From Vicinamibacteria bacterium (GTDB taxonomy: Bacteria; Acidobacteriota; Vicinamibacteria; Fen-336), in the NCBI GenBank assembly GCA_025923995.1, contig JAICEW010000007.1:1-48771 (forward strand): a stretch of 48,771 nt of DNA, written 5' to 3'. Position 1 is the first letter of the stretch. Each line of letters begins with the position of its first letter. The position numbers were made by a program, and so were the translations under genes. Positions 32,896-40,435 of the stretch are shown here, piece by piece. The notes under the pieces were generated by a model. The model was not told the origin of the DNA and ran no database searches. It worked only from the letters and a program-made list of their open reading frames with translations.

Positions 32896-35036
32896 CGAGC
32901 GATCATCGGCGAGTCGAAGCTGAAGCCGGTAGCCGGCTCGAGCGCGACCGTCTTGCCCGACAGGTCGCCGTACCGCCCGTCGTGGGTGACCGTGATGGCT
33001 CCGCTCTGGCCGTTGACCGCAGCGATCGTCGCGGTGTTCAGGACCAGAACCTGCTTGGCCGCCAGGTTCACCGGCTCCGCGTGGAGCTGGGTGCCGGAGG
33101 CGTTCCAGAAGTAGGCGGTCGCCGCGATCGGGTAGTCCGTCGGGTTCTGGAGGAGCAGCACCGTCACCTGCGAGCCAGCGTTGTTGAAGCGCGGGATCGA
33201 GTAGCTCGTCTCATAGGACCGCAGACGGTAGGTGTCGTCGCTGCCGCAGTCGGTCGTGCAGCCGCCGCTGGCGACGCGGACGGTCTCGTTGATCACGGTG
33301 TTGGACGTGTCGTTCGCCCACCGCAGGCTCTGGCCCGTGCCCGTGCCGATCGGGAGGGACGTCTGCAGGACGGTGGTGCCGTCGCGACGGTCGAGGGCGA
33401 CCGGCGAAACGTCGCCGGAGGCCGCGTCCACCACGACTTCGTACGAGGAGAACGGATCCTGGCTGATGGAGTAGACGTCTTCGTCAGGCGTGCCGCCCGT
33501 CGACGCCAGGTCGCCGAGGACCCGGAACCGGTGGCTCAGCTCACCCGTCGTGTCCGCGCCGCCGTCGTCGTTGACGATGGTGCCCTGACCCTGGCCGTCA
33601 CCGATGGTGGCGCCGCCGGTCGCGCCGGACAGGTTCACGAAGTAGGTCTCGTCCGCCTCGGGGACCACGTCGCCGTTGATCGAGACCGTCACGCCGAGCG
33701 TCGTCGTGCCCGGTGCGAACGTGAGCGTCCCGCTCGTCGACGAGTAGTCCGAGCCCGCCGTCGCCGTGCCGTCGACCGTGGCGAAGGCCACCGTGACGGT
33801 GCCGGGGGACGCGGCGCTCAGGGTCACCGGCAGGATGGCGTCGCTGACGCCGGTGTTGCCCTCCAGCTGTGCGATGTCGCCGATGTTGATGGTCGGGCCG
33901 TCGTCGTCGAGGATGGTCCCGACGCCCTGGCCGTCGCCGATGGTGGCGCCGCTCGGCGCGCTCAGGTTCACGAAGAAGGTCTCGTCCGCCTCGTCCACGA
34001 CGTCGCCGATGATCGAGACCGTCACGTTCCTCGACGTCACGCCAGGGGCGAACGTCAGCGTCCCGCTGGTGGCCGTGTAGTCGCTGCCCGCGGTCGCCGT
34101 GCCGTTCGCGGTGGCGAAGGCGACCGTCACCGGCGTCGGCGAGGCCGCATCGAGCGTGACGGGAACCAGCATGTCCGTCGTGCCCGCGTTGCCCTCGACG
34201 GCCGACGCGTCACCGGCGTTGATCACCGTCGAGCCCAGGGCCACGCCCTCGACGACGAAGCGGATGTCCTGCGCCGTCGTGCCGTCGACCATCGTCGCCC
34301 AGGCGCCCGTGAACTGGAGGGCGTTGCACAGGGCCGGGCCCGCGCAGCCGTCCGTCTCTCCGAGGATCGTCGTGGGCGGGATCCAGGGACCCGAAGCCAG
34401 CGTGCCGCCGAGCGAGACGTCCACCCAGTAGGTGCCGGGGGGGAGGGTCGTGTTGATGGTCGCCCGCACCGCCATGATGGGCCGGGTGCTCGCGCCCGGG
34501 CAGGTCGCGGTGTCGAGGTCGCGGTAGATCGAGGAGAACTGCGCGCCCGCGAAGCGGTTGGTCGTGATGTCGCCGAAGATGACCGAGCCGCCGGCGTTGG
34601 GCGGGCCGTTCCAGATCTGCACGCGCGCATCGTTGTGCGTGGGCGTGGTCGTGGAGCCGGTCTGGTAGGAGAAGAAGACGATCTCGCTGATGTTCCAGCC
34701 GCCGCCCGCCGGGACAGTGAAGTTGTCCGCGATGCGGTTGCCAGCGGTCTGCTGGGCGCCGAAGCCGAAGATCGTCAGGCCGAGGTTGCCCTGGAGGCGG
34801 CTGGCGGCGGCGCCGGCCGGACAGATGCCCGGATGGGTGATCAGCGGGCCGTTGTCGTAAAGCATCGCACCGTCCGGCTCCCATATCCGAACGGGACCGG
34901 TCGGCTGGCCCTCGACAGGGATGTCGGGGGCATACATGGTCTCCGCCGCGGGGTTGTCGGCCCCGTATGTCATCGTTGATGGCACCGCTGTCATTACAAG
35001 AGCCAGAGTGCCGAGCGCCACGCGAGTGAGCCGCAT
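32892..35036 (-). CDS. Secreted beta-rich protein with two Calx-beta repeats and CTD
   Basis: From ATG at 35036 (GGAGGA six bases back) the protein has 714 residues with a signal peptide ending near TYGA. Residues about 30-275 form a beta-sandwich-like head (RIADNFTVPAGGGWNISEI, RVQIWNGPPNAGG, PPGTYWVDVSLGG) that I cannot assign to an enzyme; it looks like a carbohydrate- or surface-binding jelly roll. Calx-beta repeats at about 280-385 and 390-490 carry DEADETFFVNL and EADETYFVNL and end in ILDDD and IVNDD. The CTD covers 498-714 (CTTDC then GSDDTYRLR, LEPATGFSFDSPM). It is divergent from an STN gene and lies upstream of the CTD-only gene. It probably sits on the cell surface. Confidence 0.86.
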   Translation of the reverse strand: MRLTRVALGTLALVMTAVPSTMTYGADNPAAETMYAPDIPVEGQPTGPVRIWEPDGAMLYDNGPLITHPGICPAGAAASRLQGNLGLTIFGFGAQQTAGNRIADNFTVPAGGGWNISEIVFFSYQTGSTTTPTHNDARVQIWNGPPNAGGSVIFGDITTNRFAGAQFSSIYRDLDTATCPGASTRPIMAVRATINTTLPPGTYWVDVSLGGTLASGPWIPPTTILGETDGCAGPALCNALQFTGAWATMVDGTTAQDIRFVVEGVALGSTVINAGDASAVEGNAGTTDMLVPVTLDAASPTPVTVAFATANGTATAGSDYTATSGTLTFAPGVTSRNVTVSIIGDVVDEADETFFVNLSAPSGATIGDGQGVGTILDDDGPTINIGDIAQLEGNTGVSDAILPVTLSAASPGTVTVAFATVDGTATAGSDYSSTSGTLTFAPGTTTLGVTVSINGDVVPEADETYFVNLSGATGGATIGDGQGQGTIVNDDGGADTTGELSHRFRVLGDLASTGGTPDEDVYSISQDPFSSYEVVVDAASGDVSPVALDRRDGTTVLQTSLPIGTGTGQSLRWANDTSNTVINETVRVASGGCTTDCGSDDTYRLRSYETSYSIPRFNNAGSQVTVLLLQNPTDYPIAATAYFWNASGTQLHAEPVNLAAKQVLVLNTATIAAVNGQSGAITVTHDGRYGDLSGKTVALEPATGFSFDSPMIAR

Positions 35037-35156
35037 CAGTTCCTCCCTAGTCGGCGGAGACGACCTGCCCGCGGCGGCCCACCACCTCGCCCGCATGCAT
35101 TTGGCGAGAGGCGAAACTCCCCCGGGTCCACAGCAACAGCGGTGTAGCGGCCGTAA

Positions 35157-35185
35157 GAAATACTGGACTTCGCGAGGGGTGTCAA
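35157..35185 (-). promoter_or_regulatory. Promoter of the Calx-beta/CTD gene
   Basis: A consensus TTGACA (35180-35185), 17-base spacer and TATTTC (35157-35162). The leader would be about 115 bases. It is in a 329-base intergenic region shared with the divergent STN gene. Confidence 0.65.
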
Positions 35186-35290
35186 GCCCTTATTTTCGTA
35201 AGGCGTCCGACCTTCGCGGAAGGCCCTCTTCCGGCCGCGCCAGTCTTGACTTGAGACCTTCACGGGCATAGCCTCGTCCTATCACTGGAA

Positions 35291-35319
35291 TGGCCCGGCG
35301 CGGGCATCCAGGATAAAAT
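35291..35319 (+). promoter_or_regulatory. Candidate promoter of the divergent STN gene
   Basis: TAAAAT (35314-35319), five of six to consensus, with a weak -35 TGGCCC 17 bases upstream. A second option is TTGACT (35246-35251) with TAGCCT 17 bases on. Either would give a leader shorter than 100 bases. The rest of this 329-base gap holds nothing else I can name. Confidence 0.35.
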
Positions 35320-35365
35320 TTCGGTGGTTCGGGCCCGAAACAGCCCAAGGCGGAGGCGAATGGTC

Positions 35366-35926
35366 ATGAAGAGCGTGCTGGCGAAGGTGGCCCTGGTGAT
35401 CCCGGTTCTCATGGCTGCGGAAGCGGCCTCGGCGGGCTCGCTCCAGCGCCTCGACAACGACCACGTCGCGGTCCGTGCGACGGGCGTTCCGCTCGGCCGG
35501 CTGCTGGGCGAGCTCGACGGCTTGATGCGGCTCGACAACCTGTTCATCGAGCCCGCGATCGAGAGCCGCGTCGTCACCGTGAACATCGAGCGCGTGAAGC
35601 TCGCCGACGCGGCGACGGAGATCCTGAAGGAGTCGCGCCTGGACTTCATCGTGTGGGGCCGCCGCATCTTCGTGGGCGATCCCACCACCGCCGTGCAGCT
35701 CGCGCGTCAGGGCACGCGCAACGAGGGCGCGGCCGCGGCCGCGCCGATCGAGACCGCCGAGGTCGCTCCCCCGGAGCAGGTGGCGGGCACCGACTCGATC
35801 ACGACCGACGAGTACTCGATGGTCGGCGAGAACGTCACGTATCACGACCCCAGCTTCGTGACCTACAAGATGAGGCCGGAGGTCGTGAAGCGCCGCACCA
35901 CCATCGACGTCTCGACGATCCCGTAA
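35366..35926 (+). CDS. Exported STN-like domain protein, second copy
   Basis: This 186-residue protein starts at ATG 35366, nine bases after GGAGG; an in-frame ATG at 35360 has poorer spacing. Signal peptide MKSVLAKVALVIPVLMAAEA. Residues about 22-105 show the STN pattern: VAVRATGVPLGRLLGELDGL, a short VVTVNIERVKLAD strand/helix, AATEILKESRLDFIVWGRR and IFVGD. A tail of about 80 residues (EYSMVGENVTYHDPSFVTY, RRTTIDVSTIP) is not known. It resembles the STN protein at 31226 in organisation but not closely in sequence. It is divergent from the Calx-beta/CTD gene, so one regulatory region may serve both. A function as a periplasmic adaptor for secretion is inferred. Confidence 0.72.
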   Translation: MKSVLAKVALVIPVLMAAEAASAGSLQRLDNDHVAVRATGVPLGRLLGELDGLMRLDNLFIEPAIESRVVTVNIERVKLADAATEILKESRLDFIVWGRRIFVGDPTTAVQLARQGTRNEGAAAAAPIETAEVAPPEQVAGTDSITTDEYSMVGENVTYHDPSFVTYKMRPEVVKRRTTIDVSTIP

Positions 35927-35941
35927 GGCGCCCGGCCTCCC

Positions 35942-37771
35942 TTAGGGGCGCGGCGCCGCCGCGCCCAGCCGCGCGAGCGCCTCGCCCGCCTCCTTCGCCT
36001 CGGAGGAGCCGGGCGAGAGCTTCTTCGTCTCCTCGAGCGCGGCGCGCGCCTGCTCGGGCCGTCCGCGCTCCTGCTCCGCGAGGCCCAGCGCGAGCCGCGC
36101 GTCGAGGAACCGCGGCTCGAGCGCCAGCGCCTCCTCCAGCTCCTTCGCGGCCTCGTCCGGCCGCTTCAGCAGCAGCAGCACCCGCCCGGTGCGGTGCCGG
36201 AGCGCGGCGGAGCGTGGATGGGCATCGATGCCCTTGCGCAGCCACGCGAGCGCCTGCTCGGTGCGCTTGCGGCGATGGTGCGTCAGCGCGAGGTTCAGGT
36301 AGCTCGCGTCGCGCGCCTCGCCGCGCTTGATCAGGTCCTCCAGCACGAGCGCCGCCTCGTCCAGCCGGTCGCAGCGCACCAGCGCCTCCGACTCGCTGAT
36401 CCGGGCCAGCGTGAACTCCGGATCCTCGGAGAGGATGCTGCGGTAGACGAGCGCCGCCTGCGCGCAGCCGCCGCTCTCCTCCATCGCCTGCGCCGTGCGG
36501 TACCGGCGCAGCAGGTCGAGGAAGTCCTTGGGATCGGGCTGAGCACCCTTCTCGCCCGCAGGCACCGAGTCGGCGAGCGCCTCCTCCAGCCGGCGCGCCA
36601 CCTGCGGCTGCTGCGCGATGAGGTCCTCCTTCTCGGCCGCGTCCTGCGCGACGTCGTAGAGCTCGGGACGCGGCGCGCGCACGTAGAGGTGCGCGCCGTC
36701 TCGCAGCGCGAACAGGGGGGCCAGCCCGAAGCTGCGGCGCAGCTCCATGTTCTCGATCACCGCCGGACCCGGTCCCTCCTGCGTGCGTCCCTCCACCAGG
36801 CGGCGCAGCGTGCGCCCGTCCAGGCGCGGCACGCGCAGCCCGCACAGGTCGAGCAGCGTCGGCAGCAGGTCGATCGAGCGCACGGGCACGGCGACCTGCA
36901 CGCCGCGCGACCCGCCGGGCGGGAGCGCGAGCACGAGCGGCACCCGCGTGGTCGCGCCGTAGAGGAAGAAGCCGAAGCCGTCCTCGCCGTGGTCGCCCAG
37001 CGCCTCGCCGTGGTCCGACGTGAGGGCGACGATCGCCTGCGGGCGGGCCTCCGCCACTTTCGCGCGCAGGCGGCCGACCGCGCGGTCGAGGGCCGCGATC
37101 TCGCCGTCGTAGAGACGCCCCTCGTACTCCCGCGCCAGATCCTCGGGAGGCCGGTGCGGCGCCTTCGCGTCCGCGAGATGGACCCAGAGGAACACCGGCT
37201 CCGGCCCGGCCGCGGCCAGCCAGGCCAGGGCACGGTCCACGACCTGCTCGGCCGTCTCGCGCTCGCCGCGGCCGGGACGCTTCCCCGGCTCGTTGAGGTC
37301 GTCCAGGTAGTCGTCGAACCCGCGCGCGAGCCCACGTGCGCGGTCGAGCGTGGTCGACCCCACCACCGCTGCCGTGCGGTAGCCGGCGCGCTTGAACAGC
37401 TCGGCGGCGGTGACCCCTCCGCGCGGGTCCAGGTCCTGGTCCTCGGTGCGCAACCCGTGGTGGCGGGGCCAGCGGCCGGTCAGCAGCGACGCGTGCGCGG
37501 GCAGGCACAGGGGCGCCGAGGTGTAGGCCTGGTCGAACCGGACGCCGTCGCGCGCGAGCGCGTCGATGCTGGGCGTGCGCACGGTCCCGCCGTACGCGCC
37601 CATGCGGTCGGCGCGTGCCGCGTCGAGCGTGATGAGGACGACCGACGTCCCGTTGCCGCGGCGGGGCGCGAACAGCAGCCACAGGCCCGCTCCCAGCGCC
37701 GCCAGGAGCACGGCGGCGATCACGAGCCCCGCCTTGCGGGCGCGGGGGTTCTTCCAGTCGATGGGGATCAT
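35942..37771 (-). CDS. Membrane-anchored sulfatase-like (alkaline-phosphatase superfamily) protein with TPR tail
   Basis: This 609-residue protein has one membrane segment (AGLVIAAVLLAALGAGLWLLF, about 14-34). The sulfatase domain runs to about residue 420: VVLITLDAARADRMGAYGG (metal-binding Asp), SAPLCLPAHASLLTG at 85-99 and SDHGEALGDHGEDG near 260. Cys89 sits where formylglycine is made, but the consensus CXPXR reads CLPAH, with His93 for Arg, so maturation to an active sulfatase is uncertain. It could act as a phosphatase- or phosphotransferase-like member. At least three TPR units fill residues about 470-605 (EQALAWLRKGIDAHPRS, DEAAKELEEALALEPRF, EQARAALEETKKLSPGS). It is probably extracytoplasmic and may act on surface glycans. 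Confidence 0.85.
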   Translation of the reverse strand: MIPIDWKNPRARKAGLVIAAVLLAALGAGLWLLFAPRRGNGTSVVLITLDAARADRMGAYGGTVRTPSIDALARDGVRFDQAYTSAPLCLPAHASLLTGRWPRHHGLRTEDQDLDPRGGVTAAELFKRAGYRTAAVVGSTTLDRARGLARGFDDYLDDLNEPGKRPGRGERETAEQVVDRALAWLAAAGPEPVFLWVHLADAKAPHRPPEDLAREYEGRLYDGEIAALDRAVGRLRAKVAEARPQAIVALTSDHGEALGDHGEDGFGFFLYGATTRVPLVLALPPGGSRGVQVAVPVRSIDLLPTLLDLCGLRVPRLDGRTLRRLVEGRTQEGPGPAVIENMELRRSFGLAPLFALRDGAHLYVRAPRPELYDVAQDAAEKEDLIAQQPQVARRLEEALADSVPAGEKGAQPDPKDFLDLLRRYRTAQAMEESGGCAQAALVYRSILSEDPEFTLARISESEALVRCDRLDEAALVLEDLIKRGEARDASYLNLALTHHRRKRTEQALAWLRKGIDAHPRSAALRHRTGRVLLLLKRPDEAAKELEEALALEPRFLDARLALGLAEQERGRPEQARAALEETKKLSPGSSEAKEAGEALARLGAAAPRP

Positions 37772-37802
37772 GTCTCTTCGCTCGGCGCGCCGCACAAACG
37801 AG

Positions 37803-37830
37803 GGGCGCCGGCAGGTCAGAGCCGGCGCCC
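37803..37830 (-). terminator. Hairpin after the NTF2-like gene
   Basis: GGGCGCCGGC and GCCGGCGCCC form a perfect 10-bp stem with an 8-base loop, 22 bases after the stop of the gene at 37853. Only a short T-rich stretch (CTCGTTTGT) follows, so termination may be partial and read into the sulfatase gene. Confidence 0.6.
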
Positions 37831-37852
37831 GGTGTGAGCCCGCTCCGTCGCG

Positions 37853-38380
37853 TCAGAGGTTGGGCAGCAGGGCCTCGGCCTGCCGGAACCAGCCGCCGCT
37901 GAGGTTGAGCCAGACCTCCTCCACCACGCTGATCAGCTCCTGTCCCTGGAGGACGTCGGGCTTCGTCCGCAGCTTCACCTTGACGGTCGCCTTCTTGTCC
38001 TCGAGGGCGACGCTCTCGATCCCGAGGAACTCGGGCGCGAAGCGGTTCAGCCGGCGGAAGTCGCGCGCGAACGCGTCCGGCGGGTACTTGGTGCGGAAGT
38101 CGGGCTCGTAGAAGGGTTGGACGTTCTGGAGGTTCATGGTCGAGCGGGTCTTCCAGTACTCCTCCACGCGCGCCCGCACCGCCTTCTCCGCATCGGCGGG
38201 CGCCTTGGCCGGCGCTTCGGCCGCGGGCTTGGCCGCCTGGGCGGCGACGGCGGCACCTGTTTGCGGACGCGGCGCGGCGTCTCCCGGCGTGGACGCCTGG
38301 GCGCATCGTACGGTGGCCGCGAACACGAAGAGGGCGGTGGCCACCCCGCCCACGCCCTTCGAGAATGACTGCGTTGTCAC
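37853..38380 (-). CDS. Exported NTF2/SnoaL-like (DUF4440-type) protein
   Basis: From GTG at 38380 (AAGGAG ten bases upstream) it encodes 175 residues. A signal peptide (GVGGVATALFVFAATVRCAQA) precedes an Ala/Pro/Lys linker (about 30-65). The C-terminal part has the cone-like alpha+beta order of NTF2-like proteins: helix VRARVEEYWKTRSTMN, FYEPDFRTKYPPDAF, and strands FLGIESVALEDKKATVKVKL and ISVVEEVWLNLSGGWFRQ. No catalytic residues are clear. Such exported NTF2-like proteins often bind small ligands or pack against larger partners. It is monocistronic or runs into the sulfatase gene past a hairpin. Confidence 0.7.
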   Translation of the reverse strand: MTTQSFSKGVGGVATALFVFAATVRCAQASTPGDAAPRPQTGAAVAAQAAKPAAEAPAKAPADAEKAVRARVEEYWKTRSTMNLQNVQPFYEPDFRTKYPPDAFARDFRRLNRFAPEFLGIESVALEDKKATVKVKLRTKPDVLQGQELISVVEEVWLNLSGGWFRQAEALLPNL

Positions 38381-38414
38381 GTTGGCAAGTCTCCTTTCGT
38401 GCGAACGACACACG

Positions 38415-38444
38415 ATCCTAGCAGCGCGTCGGGGCAGCCCGCAA
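38415..38444 (-). promoter_or_regulatory. Promoter of the NTF2-like gene
   Basis: TTGCGG (38439-38444), 18-base spacer and TAGGAT (38415-38420), 34 bases before the GTG at 38380. Divergent from the extended -10 at 38480. Confidence 0.45.
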
Positions 38445-38479
38445 CGAACACATGCGGCCAGCGTCCGCCACCGCCCTGC

Positions 38480-38488
38480 TGGTATCAT
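38480..38488 (+). promoter_or_regulatory. Extended -10 promoter (TGGTATCAT) of the PPT-methyltransferase gene
   Basis: TG-N-TATCAT, as at 15806, here 36 bases before the TTG start at 38525. AAGGAGG (38508-38514) lies in the leader ten bases before the start. Confidence 0.55.
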
Positions 38489-38524
38489 CAGCGGTCGTCG
38501 TCGCCACAAGGAGGCGCCTCCGGC

Positions 38525-40411
38525 TTGAGCGGAATGGACTCGTGGTCGCCGCCGCGCTCGATCCAGGTCGGCGCGGGGCTGGGGGCGGGTGACGTCGGCG
38601 ACGAGATCCTCTGCCGCGGGTTCTGGGATGCCCTGCCGCCGTCGGCGCGGCTGGACGTCGAGTGGGAGGACGCCGGAGCCGCGGCTCCCTCGCCGCTCGA
38701 CGACCGGCACGTCCACCGGACGAGCGGCGCGTCGCGTCCGGCGCTCCCCGGCCTGCTCGCCGGGACCGCGGCGCGCGCCGAGACGATGGGCACGGACGCG
38801 TTCCTGCGCCACCTCGCTCCGCGCCTCGACGCCTTCCACGCGGCCGGCCAGGCGGTGGACGCGCTCGGCGTGGGCTTCGCGCGGCCCGAGTCGCGCGAGG
38901 CGCTCGACGCCTTCCGCCGCTCCTTCCTGCCGATCCGCTCCTGGTCCGTCGTGTCCGCGCACGCGCGCGACGTGCTGCGCGATCTCGGCGTGCCCGAGGA
39001 CCGCATCGTCCTTGGCGCCGACTGGGCCTGGTGCCAGCGGCCGCGCAGCCGGCCCCAGGCCTGGGCCGACGTGCACTGGCGCGGGCTGGGCGTCGATCCC
39101 GGCGCCCCGCTGGTCGTGCTCGACGTGTCGCTGCCCTCGCTCGCGGCCGAGGCGCCCGCGCTCGCGCGCGGGCTCGACCGGCTGGGGGCACAGGGGTTCC
39201 AGGTCGCGTTCCTCGACAGCGACACGCGCGGCGGGGAGCGGGGCGCCGCGGAGCGGACGATGGCGCTCATGGCGCGGCCCGCGGTGCGCGTGCCGCGCGC
39301 CCCGTACCCGCCGGAGCAGATGGAGGCGCTCCTCGCTCCCGCCACGGCGGTCGTCTCCGCGCGGCGGCAGACCGTGCTGCAGGCCGTCCGCGCCGGCGTC
39401 CACGCGATCGTCCTCGCGGACGGCGCGGGGCCGGTCGACCTCTGCCGCGACCTGGAGATCGAGCCGGTCCCGCTCGCGGGCGGCCTCGATCCCGAGCGGC
39501 TGGTGGCCGCCGCCAACCCGGCGGACCGGCGGCGCTGCGTGATGCTGCTGGGACACGCGCGGCGCCGGTTGGAGGCGCGGAGCCAGAACAACCTCGTGCT
39601 GTGGGCGGAGGCGAGCGGCCAGGGCGGCGACCCGCGGCCGCGCGCGGCGCTGGTCGAGCGCATGTGCGCGAGCACCTGGTACCACCGCATCGAGATCGCG
39701 CCCGGGCTCGTCACGCCGGGCCAGCCCTGGGACGCGCTGTGGGAGCCCATGCGGCTGCGCCACGCCCAGGCGGACTTCCGCGGCAAGTCGGTGCTGGAGG
39801 TCGGCTGCTGGGACGGCTACTGGAGCTTCGAGGCCGAGCGCCTCGGCGCCGCCGAGGTGCTGGCCACGGACGACCTCTCGCAGCGGAAGGTGGTGACGCG
39901 CAACGTGCCGTTCGTGCGCGACTGCCTGGGCTCGCGCGTCCGTTACCGGGACGACGTGTCGGTCTACGAGCTGCCCGAGCGGCTGGGCCGGGCGTTCGAC
40001 GTCGTCATCTTCTATGGCGTGCTCTACCACCTGCGCTATCCCGAGCTGGCGCTGGCCCAGCTGCGGCGCGTGCTGGAGCCGGGCGGCGTCCTGCTGCTCG
40101 AGACGGCGGTGCTCCCGGACGAGGAGGAGCCCGTGATGCGCTGGGGCTACCGGGCCATCTACGAGGAGGACCCGTCGAGCTGGAACGCGATGTCGCTGCG
40201 CTGCCTGCGCGAGCTGCTCACGACCAGCTACTTCGAGGTCGAGCTGTGCGAGACGTTCCTGCGGCAGGGCCGCGTGGGCCGGGGCTACGCGCGCGCACGC
40301 GCGGTGACGCGCCTCGTTCCGGACCCGCACATCGTGCCGGACCACTTCCTGAAGGACGTCGCCGCGAACGTCCCGCCCGTGCCCGCCCTGGGCGGCCGCG
40401 GCGAGGGCTGA
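38525..40411 (+). CDS. Polysaccharide pyruvyl transferase-like domain fused to a CmoB-like methyltransferase
   Basis: The TTG at 38525 is set by AAGGAGG ten bases upstream; the protein has 628 residues. Residues 1-365 match the pyruvyl-transferase-like protein at 44402: GAGLGAGDVGDEILCRGFW, AGQAVDALGVGF, IRSWSVVSAHARDVLRDLGVP and VLGADWAWCQR. Residues about 385-628 are a class I SAM methyltransferase of the DUF1698/CmoB type: WYHRIEIAPGLVTPGQ, VLEVGCWDGYWSFEAERLGA and FYGVLYHLRYPELALAQLRR. CmoB itself carboxymethylates tRNA; in sugar clusters such domains more likely methylate a glycan end. The fusion suggests a coupled pyruvylation/methylation of the polysaccharide. The pyruvyl domain looks diverged (GSRYH-type core reads VVSARRQTVLQAV), so that half may be inactive. 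Confidence 0.85.
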   Translation: MSGMDSWSPPRSIQVGAGLGAGDVGDEILCRGFWDALPPSARLDVEWEDAGAAAPSPLDDRHVHRTSGASRPALPGLLAGTAARAETMGTDAFLRHLAPRLDAFHAAGQAVDALGVGFARPESREALDAFRRSFLPIRSWSVVSAHARDVLRDLGVPEDRIVLGADWAWCQRPRSRPQAWADVHWRGLGVDPGAPLVVLDVSLPSLAAEAPALARGLDRLGAQGFQVAFLDSDTRGGERGAAERTMALMARPAVRVPRAPYPPEQMEALLAPATAVVSARRQTVLQAVRAGVHAIVLADGAGPVDLCRDLEIEPVPLAGGLDPERLVAAANPADRRRCVMLLGHARRRLEARSQNNLVLWAEASGQGGDPRPRAALVERMCASTWYHRIEIAPGLVTPGQPWDALWEPMRLRHAQADFRGKSVLEVGCWDGYWSFEAERLGAAEVLATDDLSQRKVVTRNVPFVRDCLGSRVRYRDDVSVYELPERLGRAFDVVIFYGVLYHLRYPELALAQLRRVLEPGGVLLLETAVLPDEEEPVMRWGYRAIYEEDPSSWNAMSLRCLRELLTTSYFEVELCETFLRQGRVGRGYARARAVTRLVPDPHIVPDHFLKDVAANVPPVPALGGRGEG

Positions 40412-40435
40412 GCGCGGAGGCCGGACCGCTCGACG

